A stretch of 64,000 nucleotides of DNA from UBA9655 sp964597045 (GTDB lineage Bacteria; Pseudomonadota; Alphaproteobacteria; UBA9655), in contig CAZQWE010000001.1 of assembly GCA_964597045.1 (NCBI GenBank), positions 186,001-250,000 on the forward strand, read 5' to 3'. A model generated the notes under the pieces. The model was not told where the DNA came from. It did not search any database and saw only the letters and a program-made list of their open reading frames with translations. How positions within the stretch are numbered: position 1 is the first letter of the stretch; the number at the start of each line of letters is the position of its first letter. Below are positions 52,286 to 61,473 of the stretch, in pieces. The translations under genes and the position numbers were made by a program.

Positions 52286-52452
52286 ATGAGGGAGCCGTAA
52301 AGACCGTGAGCGAGTATGATCCTCTTGTGGCCCGCGTTAGCAGGTGGGAACCATATGCCAAAGTCCACGAACGATAGCAGGGACGGTCCCCTAAAGGATG
52401 TTATCGGCCCCAGGGAAATGCTCGCATACACGCATCCCACAGCTAACCCTCA
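52286..52452 (-). ncRNA. ssrS: 6S RNA
   Basis: The minus strand reads as a roughly 165-base RNA with the typical 6S features: a closing stem (GAGGG...AGC against GCTCCCTC), 5' side CATTTCCCTGGGGCCGATA matching the conserved region of proteobacterial 6S RNAs, a G/C-rich central bubble, a terminal hairpin region, and the 3' GCTCACGGTC side. 6S RNA mimics an open promoter and holds sigma70 RNA polymerase in stationary phase. It is followed immediately by the fau gene, as in E. coli. The ends are estimated from the closing stem. Confidence 0.85.
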
Positions 52453-52457
52453 GATCT

Positions 52458-52486
52458 TATGTAATGGTAATCGAGAAGAAGTGCAA
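52458..52486 (-). promoter_or_regulatory. Candidate sigma70-like promoter of the 6S RNA gene
   Basis: On the minus strand, TTGCAC (52481-52486) and TACATA (52458-52463) are separated by 17 bases, and the 6S closing stem begins 6-7 bases after the second hexamer. The matches to consensus are moderate. The position, just after the 3' end of the aldehyde dehydrogenase gene, fits an independent 6S promoter. Confidence 0.45.
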
Positions 52487-52495
52487 GGGGTTCCC

Positions 52496-54256
52496 CTACC
52501 CTAGCATCATAGCTTTAACCAACCGACCAAAGTCCATCATCTTATTTGTGGTTGCGAAATGGGAAAATGCCTTTGCTGCTTCCACATTTGGCTTTTGCCC
52601 AATAAACCATAATGGTTTTGGAGACATACGGAAGGGTGCTGTAACAACTGATTTTTCAACATTTTCAAACATATTCGCATTGCTGACAAAGCAATTGCCT
52701 GATTGAATATTTGTATAGGTTGCCCCAGGATATCCTCCCCATGGGGTGGTCCCAAGCAAAATGGCTAATCCAGGATACACATTTATTGAAACAGTCCCGT
52801 AATGAAGATCATCAATTGCCTTTTGGAAGGTCCCCGTTTTTCTCATTTCCTTTTCAGTTTTTGGATCAATAATAAGAGTTGCAGCCAATGTCCCCCAAAG
52901 TTTTTCATTTGAAAACTTGACGGCTTTCTCTAGATATTCCTCAGGAGTCTTTGCATTAATAAAAACTTGAGAAATAAAAGTTGACCAAAACTCACGACGA
53001 AATGCAAACTCTGGTTTATCTGGATCAAGCCCTTTCACAAACATCCAAGGTTGGTGATCTTTATCTAACTTCCCATGCTTCTCCATATCCGGATAGCAAA
53101 CCATCGCTTCTTCCACAATGGTGTGAGTCCCTGGATAATAATTTACGGGAGCGAGTGATTCTGACATTTTTTCAGAGATTTTCGAAATTAACTTCTCAGA
53201 CCCTGGCCAGTTCTTCGGAAGAACAAGGACACGCGCAGCAGAACAAGAATACCCATTGACGAGTCCAAGGGCTGTTAAAACTTCTGATGCATGATAATCA
53301 TAATCTGAATCCGTCCAATCACCTGGCATAACAATAACGGGGGAAACATTACCGAGTTCAGCAGAGACTGGCTTCTCCATGATTCGATTATCCATCAGTT
53401 TGTTTTTCTGGCCTTCTTCTCCTGTTCCATAAACAATAGCCTCAAAGGTTTTATCAGACCCCGTCATGTGGATATCATCAACCATAGGATGGTGAGTGAG
53501 ATAATCTCCTACTTTTGCTCCTCCTCTGACAACTCTTAAGTATCCAGCTGAGATAAAAGGTTCTAATATTTTTGTATAAAGATCCCCCAAATATTCAAGA
53601 ACGGGGTGGGTTTTGAGAATAACAACTTTCTTCTCAACGATGAGTTTATGAAGCATATCATTCAAAGATAGATAGGCCACATTCCCTGCACAAAGCACAA
53701 GAGAAATGCCTCCTTCATAGTTTGGATCCTTGTATACTTTTGCTTGATAATTCCACAAATCCTCAAGTTTAGTCCCTTTTGCAAGATGAACCTCTGTTTT
53801 AATGCCCGGTAAAAAGAGATTATCCTTTAGGGTATGAGGGAAAGTCTGAACAGTCACTCTATCGCCGTCCTGGAAGGCCTTGGCATATACTTTTGGAGCT
53901 CCTTCCGTTTGAAGAGTTTCCAGGCTTTCAAGATAAGCCCGCACCAAGCGCCCTCCTCCTCCAGGACCAAGCGCATAGGAATCTGCTTCTCCCCAGTGCC
54001 CCTCTGGGATATGTCGAGCTTCCATATCCAAGTGAGCCCATTCATCTCCATAAAACTCAATGTTAAGAAGCGTCCTTCTCAATAAATCGATACGATCGGA
54101 AAGAGGCAATTTTTGTGCCCACTCCTGTTGTTTAGATTTTAGAACCTTAAGATCGTAGTTTATTTCTGCAAATGTGGCATCGGGCAGAAGACCACTATCA
54201 ACTACATGTGTTCTCGAACCATATTGGATAGAACGAATAGAAGGACCATCACTCAT
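52496..54256 (-). CDS. Aldehyde dehydrogenase family protein
   Basis: This 586-residue protein has the aldehyde dehydrogenase fold: SLVLCAGNVAYLSLNDMLHKLIVEKKVVILKTHP in the cofactor region, DIHMTGSDKTFEAIVYGTG, the general-base Glu in VSAELGNVSPVIV, and the likely catalytic cysteine in NGYSCSAARVLVLP. The N-terminal 100 residues and the size exceed normal ALDHs (about 480). The ATG at 54256 has GGAGAG 5 bases upstream and is preferred to an upstream GTG. The substrate is unknown. It is transcribed divergently from tkt. Confidence 0.8.
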   Translation of the reverse strand: MSDGPSIRSIQYGSRTHVVDSGLLPDATFAEINYDLKVLKSKQQEWAQKLPLSDRIDLLRRTLLNIEFYGDEWAHLDMEARHIPEGHWGEADSYALGPGGGGRLVRAYLESLETLQTEGAPKVYAKAFQDGDRVTVQTFPHTLKDNLFLPGIKTEVHLAKGTKLEDLWNYQAKVYKDPNYEGGISLVLCAGNVAYLSLNDMLHKLIVEKKVVILKTHPVLEYLGDLYTKILEPFISAGYLRVVRGGAKVGDYLTHHPMVDDIHMTGSDKTFEAIVYGTGEEGQKNKLMDNRIMEKPVSAELGNVSPVIVMPGDWTDSDYDYHASEVLTALGLVNGYSCSAARVLVLPKNWPGSEKLISKISEKMSESLAPVNYYPGTHTIVEEAMVCYPDMEKHGKLDKDHQPWMFVKGLDPDKPEFAFRREFWSTFISQVFINAKTPEEYLEKAVKFSNEKLWGTLAATLIIDPKTEKEMRKTGTFQKAIDDLHYGTVSINVYPGLAILLGTTPWGGYPGATYTNIQSGNCFVSNANMFENVEKSVVTAPFRMSPKPLWFIGQKPNVEAAKAFSHFATTNKMMDFGRLVKAMMLG

Positions 54257-54436
54257 TATACTCTCCACAACCACTATTTATATTATAATTACATTGTATA
54301 TTATTTGTATGTATTTTGCAATATTAATAGAATATTGTAAAACAGGAACTTAAGAATGACGTTTAAAACGGGAGTATTGACTCTCGCTCGTGTCCAGGGC
54401 ATGTTCAGGGCAGATACAAAACCTCGGGAAGATCAC

Positions 54437-56434
54437 ATGACCATAGCCCTTAAACAATCAAAAACTCAACCCAACTTGCAAATGTGTGCCCACGCAATCC
54501 GTGCTCTCTCAATGGATGCAGTTCAAAAGGCAAATTCAGGTCATCCTGGAATGCCTATGGGAATGGCTGATGTGGCCACCGTTCTCTTCACAAAATTCCT
54601 GAAATATGACGCAAAAACACCTCTTTGGCCTGATCGTGACCGTTTTGTTTTATCAGCGGGGCATGGGTCCATGCTACTTTATTCTTTGCTTTATCTCACA
54701 GGCTATGAGGATATGACAATTGAAGAACTCAAGAATTTCCGTCAGTTGGGAAGCAAGACTGCCGGCCATCCCGAGTATGGTTTTGCTGCTGGAATAGAAA
54801 CAACTACTGGCCCCTTAGGTCAGGGTGTGGGCAATGCCGTCGGTATGGCGATTGCTGAAAAACTTCTAAAAGCTCAGTTTAGCCAGGAAATTGTTAACCA
54901 TAAGATTTACTGTATTGCTGGCGATGGGTGCCTCATGGAAGGCATCTCACATGAGGCTATTTCTATTGCAGGACACCTCCAACTCAATAACCTCATTGTT
55001 CTTTTTGATGACAATAGCATTTCTATTGATGGCCCCACAGATCTTGCTGTATCGGATAATCAACTTGAGCGTTTCAAAGCTTCAAGTTGGGAAGTCATGT
55101 CAATTGATGGGCATAATTTTGAAGAGATCGAAGCCGCCCTCACAAAAGCTCAGACAGCAACCAAACCTGTCCTCATTGCATGTAAAACCATTATCGGGAA
55201 AGGAGCTCCCCATAAGCAAGGATCTGAGTCAACCCATGGCTCTCCGCTCGGCGCAGACGAGGTTCAAGCCACCCGTGAAGCCATTGGTTGGCCATTCCCA
55301 CCCTTTGATATACCTGATGATATTTTAGCTTTTTGGAGAGAGGCAGGCCTGCGAGGAAATCAAGCTCGTATGAGTTGGGAAGATCGCCTTCAAAATGCCC
55401 CTCATCGTTCAGAATTTGAACGGAGAATAGGGGGAAGACTCCCAGGTGGACATCTCAGTCCCCTTAGAGATTTGGTCAGGAAATTCGTAGATGAAAAAGC
55501 GGCTTTGGCGACCCGTCACTCCTCCCAAGCCGTCCTTGATACAATCGTTCCTCATATCCCCGAACTTCTTGGCGGTTCTGCAGACCTCACAGGTTCAGTG
55601 AATACAAAAGCTAAAGGAATGGTTGAAATTAACAAAGGCAAATTTGACGGCAATTACATCCATTATGGTGTACGCGAACATGGAATGGCGGCCGCTATGA
55701 ACGGCATTGCTCTCCATGGAGGGTTTATCCCTTATGGAGGTACTTTTTTGGTTTTCACTGATTATTGCCGGCCTGCGATACGCTTGTCAGCCTTAATGGA
55801 ACTCAGGGTCATTTATGTCATGACACATGACTCAATTGGACTTGGAGAAGATGGTCCAACCCATCAACCCATTGAACATTTGCCTTCTCTCAGGTCTATC
55901 CCGAATCTCAACGTTTTCAGACCCTGTGATGCTGTTGAGGTTGCTGAATGTTGGGAACTCGCACTAAAGTCGGAGAAAACCCCATCAGTACTCTCATTGA
56001 CACGCCAAAAGCTTCCTCTTCTTCGCAATGATATTTCAGAGAATTTCTGTGCAAAAGGAGCTTATATCATAAAGGAAGCCTCAGGTCCTCGGGAGGTGAC
56101 ACTTCTTTCAACAGGATCTGAAGTTCAAATTGCTGTGGAAGCTGCAGATATCCTTGAAGGAAAAGGAATCAAAGCTGCTGTCGTTTCCATGCCGTGCTGG
56201 GAACTTTTTGACCAACAACCTGATGCCTACCGTCAAGCTGTTCTGGGCCCAGGGACATATCGTATCGCCATTGAGGCAGCAAACCCCTTGGGTTGGGAGC
56301 GCTATGTCGGTGAAAACGGGCAGATTGTTGGTTTAAATCATTTTGGTGCCTCTGCCCCTTATGAAACTGTCTTTAAAGAATTCGGCCTCACCGCTGAGCA
56401 TATTGTAAACATTGTGAAAGGAAGAAAAGGATGA
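54437..56434 (+). CDS. tkt: Transketolase
   Basis: Transketolase uses thiamine diphosphate to move two-carbon units among sugar phosphates. The ATG at 54437 has GGAAG upstream and lies 15 residues before the family start (LQMCAHAIRALSMDAVQKANSGHPG), so it is preferred; another ATG in frame at 54356 would add 27 residues. Motifs are GHGSMLLYSLLYLTGY, the ThDP-binding GDGCLMEGISHEA with DDNSISIDG, and in the second half YGVREHGMAAAMNGIALHGG and HDSIGLGEDGPTHQPIEHLPSLR. It overlaps gap by 4 bases. Confidence 0.95.
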   Translation: MTIALKQSKTQPNLQMCAHAIRALSMDAVQKANSGHPGMPMGMADVATVLFTKFLKYDAKTPLWPDRDRFVLSAGHGSMLLYSLLYLTGYEDMTIEELKNFRQLGSKTAGHPEYGFAAGIETTTGPLGQGVGNAVGMAIAEKLLKAQFSQEIVNHKIYCIAGDGCLMEGISHEAISIAGHLQLNNLIVLFDDNSISIDGPTDLAVSDNQLERFKASSWEVMSIDGHNFEEIEAALTKAQTATKPVLIACKTIIGKGAPHKQGSESTHGSPLGADEVQATREAIGWPFPPFDIPDDILAFWREAGLRGNQARMSWEDRLQNAPHRSEFERRIGGRLPGGHLSPLRDLVRKFVDEKAALATRHSSQAVLDTIVPHIPELLGGSADLTGSVNTKAKGMVEINKGKFDGNYIHYGVREHGMAAAMNGIALHGGFIPYGGTFLVFTDYCRPAIRLSALMELRVIYVMTHDSIGLGEDGPTHQPIEHLPSLRSIPNLNVFRPCDAVEVAECWELALKSEKTPSVLSLTRQKLPLLRNDISENFCAKGAYIIKEASGPREVTLLSTGSEVQIAVEAADILEGKGIKAAVVSMPCWELFDQQPDAYRQAVLGPGTYRIAIEAANPLGWERYVGENGQIVGLNHFGASAPYETVFKEFGLTAEHIVNIVKGRKG

Positions 56435-57432
56435 CACTTAAAGTTGCCATTAACGGATTCGGGCGTATTGGTCGCCTCGTTTTACGCGCGATTATGGAAA
56501 ATCGCCGGACAGACATCGAAGTTGTTGCGATCAATGACTTAGGTTCAATCGAGGATAATGCTCATCTTTTTAAGTATGACTCGGTCCACGGGCCTTTTCC
56601 TGGAACCGTGGAAGTCATCGGCGATAGCTTAAAAATCAATGGTCATGTGATTAAAGTCTTTGCAAAACCAAGTCCAGAAGATCTTCCCTGGAAAGACTTA
56701 GGCGTAGAAATCGCCATGGAGTGTTCCGGACACTTTACAAAACGAGATGAGGCCGCAAAGCACCTCACAGCAGGTGCAAAGAAAGTGTTGATTTCAGCCC
56801 CTGCTGAAGGAGCCGATCTTACGGTTGTATATGGCGTGAATCACAAAGAACTTAGACCTGAGCATACAGTTGTCTCAAACGCCTCCTGCACAACGAATTG
56901 TTTGGCGCCAGTTGCATATGTGTTGAATAAATCAATAGGTATTTTACATGGGTTTATGACAACGATTCACTCTTATACAGGAGACCAAAGACTTGTGGAT
57001 ACCCTTCACAAGGACTTGAGGCGGGCACGGGCCGCTGCATTATCCCTTATTCCTGCCTCAACAGGTGCTGCAAAAGCCGTGGGACTTGTGCTTCCTGAAC
57101 TCAAGGGAAAACTTGATGGAACAGCAGTTCGAGTACCAACGCCGAACGTATCTCTCGTTGATCTTAAATTCGTTGCAAAACGTCCTACCTCAAGAGACGA
57201 AATCAATGGAGAGATTGCCAAGGCTGCAGAAGGTGAACTGAAGGGCATTCTCGCCGTAAACAACGAACCTCTGGTCTCCCATGACTTTAATCATCATTCA
57301 GCAAGCTCAATCTTCGATTTAACCGAAACCCATGTTGTGGACGGCACATTCTGCCGCATTCTCTCATGGTATGATAATGAATGGGGTTTCTCCTGCCGCA
57401 TGGCAGACACCGCTATTGAGATGGGGAAATAG
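56431..57432 (+). CDS. gap: Glyceraldehyde-3-phosphate dehydrogenase
   Basis: GAPDH oxidises glyceraldehyde-3-phosphate with NAD(P)+ and phosphate. The 333 residues show the Rossmann start VAINGFGRIGRLVLRA, the catalytic SNASCTTNCLAPVA, the base His in TIHSYTGDQRLVDTLHKDLRRARAAALSLIP, and the closing WYDNEWGFSCRMADT. It is coupled to tkt by a 4-base overlap and the operon ends with a strong terminator; pgk does not follow as it often does elsewhere. Confidence 0.97.
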   Translation: MTLKVAINGFGRIGRLVLRAIMENRRTDIEVVAINDLGSIEDNAHLFKYDSVHGPFPGTVEVIGDSLKINGHVIKVFAKPSPEDLPWKDLGVEIAMECSGHFTKRDEAAKHLTAGAKKVLISAPAEGADLTVVYGVNHKELRPEHTVVSNASCTTNCLAPVAYVLNKSIGILHGFMTTIHSYTGDQRLVDTLHKDLRRARAAALSLIPASTGAAKAVGLVLPELKGKLDGTAVRVPTPNVSLVDLKFVAKRPTSRDEINGEIAKAAEGELKGILAVNNEPLVSHDFNHHSASSIFDLTETHVVDGTFCRILSWYDNEWGFSCRMADTAIEMGK

Positions 57433-57479
57433 CCTACCTCAAAATCTTGCAGGGCTATTTATAATACTATCTTGAAAAA

Positions 57480-57507
57480 AAAGCGCTGGATTTATTTCCA
57501 GCGCTTT
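57480..57507 (+). terminator. Intrinsic terminator of the tkt-gap operon
   Basis: AAAGCGCTGGA and TCCAGCGCTTT pair over 11 bp around the loop TTTATT. The stem is flanked by A and T runs, so it may also end the convergent lipase-like gene on the minus strand, whose stop codon is about 20 bases beyond it. Confidence 0.9.
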
Positions 57508-57528
57508 GTTTATTAAAAGAAAAATGAT

Positions 57529-59361
57529 TTACTTTTTATTGTTATTATTGTCACTGTTATTGTTATTGACAACATTACTCGTTTCAGTTGCTTTAGGTTG
57601 ACCCAACCATTGTGAGAAAGCTTGAAGCCCCTTGAAGAGAGAATAGCCAACAACGACAGCACCAGCTCCGACAAGAACCGCTTTTTGTGCACTCACCGTC
57701 TCTTCCTCAGAATATTGGTCATAGGCTTTTTTTCCAACTACACCAAGAAGCGCAGCCCCTCCTAATGCAACAGCAGCTTTCACAGCATTATGTGAATCAT
57801 CATAGGCTTGATCGACAGCCAAAGCTGTTGTTTTGACTTTCTCAACGGCTTCACCACCAATGTCTAAAGTCATGGATGGGAGTGCTTTTAACTCCTCAAC
57901 ATAATCAACAATGTTACGGCTTGAGAGTTCTTTTTGTCCCAAAACAAGCATCTCATCAAGTTTTGGACCAATCGCAGCTGGAAGTCTATAGTCGTATATC
58001 CCATTTTCACCACCATAGTGAATACCACCAATATAGGTTGTTGCAACATCTTGGGCACCATCAACCTGAGGGCTCTTACCAAGTCCAGCAAAAGAAACAG
58101 TATGCTTAAGCACACGGTACTTTGCTTGCCTTATCATAACTTCATTGAAATCTTCGAATCCAACATAGCCGATTTGACTATACCGAATCCTTGCTTCAGG
58201 AGCTGATGCTGCGAGCATAAGATCCCTAATTTTACCTAATTCTAATTCGTTCGCAAAAAAACCAAGTTCTGAACGAAGACTTTCATCAAACAAAGCATCA
58301 TATCCTTTGTAAAAGTCTTGACGAAGGAAACGCATTACAGGGTCTGTTCTCACACCATAAGAAACGAAGTTTCCTTTACCAAATTTGGCCTGAAGTTTAG
58401 CAACGTCTTCAACAACAATACTGGCAGGTTCAGAAAGCCCATAGTGTCCAAAAATGTTTTGCTCGGCATTATCAAAGTCTGGACCAAACATATGACCTAA
58501 ACTCTCAATAGCCTGCACACAAGATGTGGCACTAATTGCTGCACCAAGACTATGACCCGTGAAAAGGACACGTTTTACCTTTGGACCTTTTTCTTCAAGA
58601 ACATTCTTTAAAATTCCCTGGAGAGAATTCTGAAGACGTGTTGAGGTCTGAGAGAAACCACGATGGGCTTTCACCATATCAGATTGTTCCGCAAGCGGAT
58701 TTAATTTATGATCGGAGCATTCTATGTCAAGGTTTGCATCCCAGTCATAAGAACGAGGGAGGAAGTTATCCGCTCGTGATCCATGCATGATGGTAAGAAG
58801 TGTGCCTGTTTCATCATGATATAAGACGATGCCTGAGTGATTATCAATATACCCCTCATTGATACGAAGATCTTCACGAACACCCTCTCCCCTCAAATTT
58901 GTGAGAGAACCAGACTTCCCTTTAATAACTGACAATTTACGGTGGCCATCCAAAGCAAGTGACCAACCTGATTGAGAAAGATCTTTCAAAAGATCATTAA
59001 TGTAAATCTTAAAATGAGATCTTTTGTTTATCAGGATTTGACGAACTTCATCAATCTGTTCAGATTGTACATAGTGTTGAAGATTATCTAAGAAATATTT
59101 ACACGCTTTTTTCTTAGAAACTGCATAAGAAAGCTCATTGGCCAGAGCAAGATCTGGTGCCATCGCTTTTAAGTTAGGATGGTTTACAAGAACCCCATCT
59201 TCTTTAGATACAAGAGGTTGCTTCGCCCAATCAACGAATTTGCTATTTTTGGTTTTAACAACAACTGTATTATTATTGTTATCAAGATCATCTTTACCAG
59301 CCATTGCTGTATGGATGCTAAGAATAGATACCGTTGACAAAACAATTAAATTACGTAACAT
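57529..59361 (-). CDS. Secreted class 3 lipase-like alpha/beta hydrolase
   Basis: Starting at the ATG at 59361 (AAAGGTAG upstream) gives 610 residues with a clean signal peptide (LRNLIVLSTVSILSIHTAMA). The central part (about 180-460) fits a class 3 lipase: TLLTIMHGSRADN, AHRGFS, the nucleophile elbow RVLFTGHSLGAAIS with Ser271, the Asp of SYGVRTDPVMRF (Asp340), and His in IGGIHYGGENGIYDYR (His448). A late hydrophobic region (about 538-585) may be membrane-spanning. Poly-Asn stretches lie at both ends (DNNNNT and NNNNSDNNNNKK). A secreted acylhydrolase of an intracellular bacterium could act on host membranes; that is inference. Confidence 0.75.
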   Translation of the reverse strand: MLRNLIVLSTVSILSIHTAMAGKDDLDNNNNTVVVKTKNSKFVDWAKQPLVSKEDGVLVNHPNLKAMAPDLALANELSYAVSKKKACKYFLDNLQHYVQSEQIDEVRQILINKRSHFKIYINDLLKDLSQSGWSLALDGHRKLSVIKGKSGSLTNLRGEGVREDLRINEGYIDNHSGIVLYHDETGTLLTIMHGSRADNFLPRSYDWDANLDIECSDHKLNPLAEQSDMVKAHRGFSQTSTRLQNSLQGILKNVLEEKGPKVKRVLFTGHSLGAAISATSCVQAIESLGHMFGPDFDNAEQNIFGHYGLSEPASIVVEDVAKLQAKFGKGNFVSYGVRTDPVMRFLRQDFYKGYDALFDESLRSELGFFANELELGKIRDLMLAASAPEARIRYSQIGYVGFEDFNEVMIRQAKYRVLKHTVSFAGLGKSPQVDGAQDVATTYIGGIHYGGENGIYDYRLPAAIGPKLDEMLVLGQKELSSRNIVDYVEELKALPSMTLDIGGEAVEKVKTTALAVDQAYDDSHNAVKAAVALGGAALLGVVGKKAYDQYSEEETVSAQKAVLVGAGAVVVGYSLFKGLQAFSQWLGQPKATETSNVVNNNNSDNNNNKK

Positions 59362-59459
59362 GAAACTACCTTTACCAGAATTAAACATAATATTTATATA
59401 GTAGTTAAAAATAAAATTACAAGTTGTTTAATAATATACTTACATTAATTACAATTCTA

Positions 59460-59717
59460 ATGTATGCTCGTAAAATCACAGATGAAATGATGTCTTCAGT
59501 ATATACCACTCCCTACCTAGAGATGATGCAAGAGGTTATAAGAGAATTTGAGATTTCGATAGAAAATCAGGGGAAAAAAGAGGCAATAGCTGCTGTATTT
59601 GAAAAAAAACTAAAGGATCATAAACTCACTCGCCCAAGTCAAAAACTAGCAGATGCGATGGCGACCCTCGTGCATATGCCTGAATCGCAGCAAGGACGAG
59701 CCAAAACGAAGGGGTGA
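59460..59717 (+). CDS. Small hypothetical protein, possibly a remnant
   Basis: From the ATG at 59460 this encodes 85 residues: a helical middle (YLEMMQEVIREFEISIENQGKKEAIAAVFEKKLKDHKL) and a polar tail. No signal peptide or membrane segment is visible, and no strong ribosome binding site. It stands between the lipase-like and RTX genes. It may be the end of a decayed gene. I do not recognise it. Confidence 0.35.
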   Translation: MYARKITDEMMSSVYTTPYLEMMQEVIREFEISIENQGKKEAIAAVFEKKLKDHKLTRPSQKLADAMATLVHMPESQQGRAKTKG

Positions 59718-60058
59718 TCGTAGCGGATATCTTTTGCACAAAAAGCATTTTGGAAGTTATCATTAAGGCAAAAAAGTTATTTTCAAATAATTGAAAAATA
59801 ACAATATGACAATAATACATTAAATGAATTATGAATGAAATAAAATTCACAACCACTTGAAATATTTCAAAAAATAAAACTTGACTTTTTTCTTTTTTTT
59901 TATAATTGAAGTATAAGTGGAAGTACATAGATAAATAGTTCTGAAATATTTCTATGTATATCTATAATAGCCGAGGTCTGAGCGTTTAGAAGAATAAGAT
60001 CTCATCTACAGGGACGCGAACACCACTCTCTCCTCATTTTAGTGAAGGAGAGCATGTT
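59718..60058. other. Gene-free AT-rich stretch upstream of the RTX gene
   Basis: I see no credible coding region here. The sequence is very AT-rich, with runs such as TTTTTTCTTTTTTTTT at about 59886-59901 and no strong hairpin. The last part carries GAAGGAGAG (60045-60053), which is the ribosome binding site of the RTX gene. The RTX promoter probably lies in this region but no clear hexamers stand out. Confidence 0.5.
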
Positions 60059-61264
60059 ATGACAATACTCACTGAACTTGATGGAACAAACAAAGGTGAT
60101 GTGATCAACATCTTCACCGGAGCGTATGGCTCTATCTTTGCAAGCTATGAAATTCATGGGCTTCAGGGCAATGATACAATCATTGGAGGGTTTGGGGATG
60201 ATGTCATTTATGGTGACCAGGGTAACGATACGCTGATGGGTGGTAGAGCTATTCCATTTGGGGGTAATACTTTACACGGTGGAACAGGTGATGATTACTT
60301 ATTTGGAAACTTCTCTGAGGCTGGATCAGCGGCGGCTCCTTTTCTGCCACCAATAGTAAATGGTGACATCACTGCAAGTAATACGCTCTTTGGTGATGAA
60401 GGTAGCGATCTTCTTGTCGGTATAATTGGTGTCTTCTTTGTCGCTTATGTCGCCCCTGCCTATAATTTTTATGTTACAGGAGGAGAATTGTTTGGTGGTA
60501 GTGGGGATGATCAACTCTACGGTAACTACTTATACGTAAACACGACATATACATCTAGCACCTCATCTGTAGACTCGCTTTATAAAGCTGTTCACCTGGA
60601 AGGTGGGGAGGGCAATGACCTTCTTGTAGGAAATGTGGGGGTTTACAATCCCGTCTATGTCAATTTAGTTGGTTTTACCGAGAGTTTTCAGTCTGAGGAA
60701 GATATACTTCTTGGAGGAGGTGGCAACGATATCCTCATTGGTGAAACTAACGTCCTTCAGGGAACTGTTCTTAATAGCGCAGGGGCTTCTATCATTGAAT
60801 GGGGAGGCGATCATTTAGATGGCGGCCAAGGCGATGATGTGCTCATAGGTGATATTTCAACCGTAAGTGTAACTCTTATTGATTCTCCGGATTTTCACAT
60901 GGAATTACATTACGGCGCTGATACCCTCATTGGTGGACAAGGCAATGACACCATTTGGGGAGATGTGGTTAATAATGCCCAAGTTGATGCACTCGAGTTT
61001 TTTGGCAATGACACATTTGTGTTCGCGATTAGTAATCAGAACGGGAACGACATTGTTAAAGACATGAACGCTGGAGGAGTTAACGACACCCTTCAGTTCT
61101 CAGGCGCAGCATCAGTTGAAGCTGTGGATGCGGCCTCCACGTTTTCAAACAGTGGTGGCCATGTCCTGATGTCCTTTGCTGGCGGCTCCGTTCTCTTTGA
61201 GAACATTAACTGGGCAGGCCAAGATAGTGTCCTCGATATTACGCCTAATGTGGTGGTGATATAG
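60059..61264 (+). CDS. RTX (hemolysin-type calcium-binding) repeat protein
   Basis: The 401 residues contain about nine glycine-rich nonapeptides of the GGxGxDxLx type, such as GGFGDDVIYG, GGTGDDYLFG, GGSGDDQLYG, GGEGNDLLVG, GGGGNDILIG, GGQGDDVLIG and GGQGNDTIWG. These form Ca2+-binding beta-rolls. Spacers of about 30-50 residues separate them, so it is less compact than a classical RTX block. There is no N-terminal signal peptide, and the Leu/Val-rich C-terminus (VLFENINWAGQDSVLDITPNVVVI) fits an uncleaved type I secretion signal. No type I transporter genes are in the window. Possible adhesin or toxin-like factor. Confidence 0.85.
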   Translation: MTILTELDGTNKGDVINIFTGAYGSIFASYEIHGLQGNDTIIGGFGDDVIYGDQGNDTLMGGRAIPFGGNTLHGGTGDDYLFGNFSEAGSAAAPFLPPIVNGDITASNTLFGDEGSDLLVGIIGVFFVAYVAPAYNFYVTGGELFGGSGDDQLYGNYLYVNTTYTSSTSSVDSLYKAVHLEGGEGNDLLVGNVGVYNPVYVNLVGFTESFQSEEDILLGGGGNDILIGETNVLQGTVLNSAGASIIEWGGDHLDGGQGDDVLIGDISTVSVTLIDSPDFHMELHYGADTLIGGQGNDTIWGDVVNNAQVDALEFFGNDTFVFAISNQNGNDIVKDMNAGGVNDTLQFSGAASVEAVDAASTFSNSGGHVLMSFAGGSVLFENINWAGQDSVLDITPNVVVI

Positions 61265-61279
61265 GATTTCAGAAATCAG

Positions 61280-61304
61280 AAAGGGCCCGACCAACGGGTC
61301 CTTT
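61280..61304 (+). terminator. Intrinsic terminator-like hairpin after the RTX gene
   Basis: AAAGGGCCCG pairs with CGGGTCCTTT over 10 bp (one G-U) around ACCAA, 15 bases past the stop. The downstream tail GATTTGATC is only modestly T-rich. It most likely ends RTX transcription. Confidence 0.65.
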
Positions 61305-61407
61305 GATTTGATCAGCGGTGAAATATTTACGAGGGAGAGCCAATACGAAGGGATGACCCCATCGGAAATCAGATTTTCATATCTCATTGATTTTAAATGC
61401 ATTTTGT

Positions 61408-61430
61408 ATGGGGGAATCCCATTCCCCCAT
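61408..61430. other. Strong 10-bp hairpin of unknown role
   Basis: ATGGGGGAAT and ATTCCCCCAT are exact inverted copies around the 3-base loop CCC. No T-run follows on either strand, so it is not a simple terminator. It lies in the gap between the RTX gene and the small HTH gene. Confidence 0.5.
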
Positions 61431-61473
61431 TTGCTCGGACCCCATATCCGATTTTTTTTCCCCATAAATTGAG

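Noticed and set aside
52316..52504. Short open frames over the 6S RNA region
   Set aside because: No ribosome binding site or recognisable protein; the RNA structure and synteny explain this stretch.
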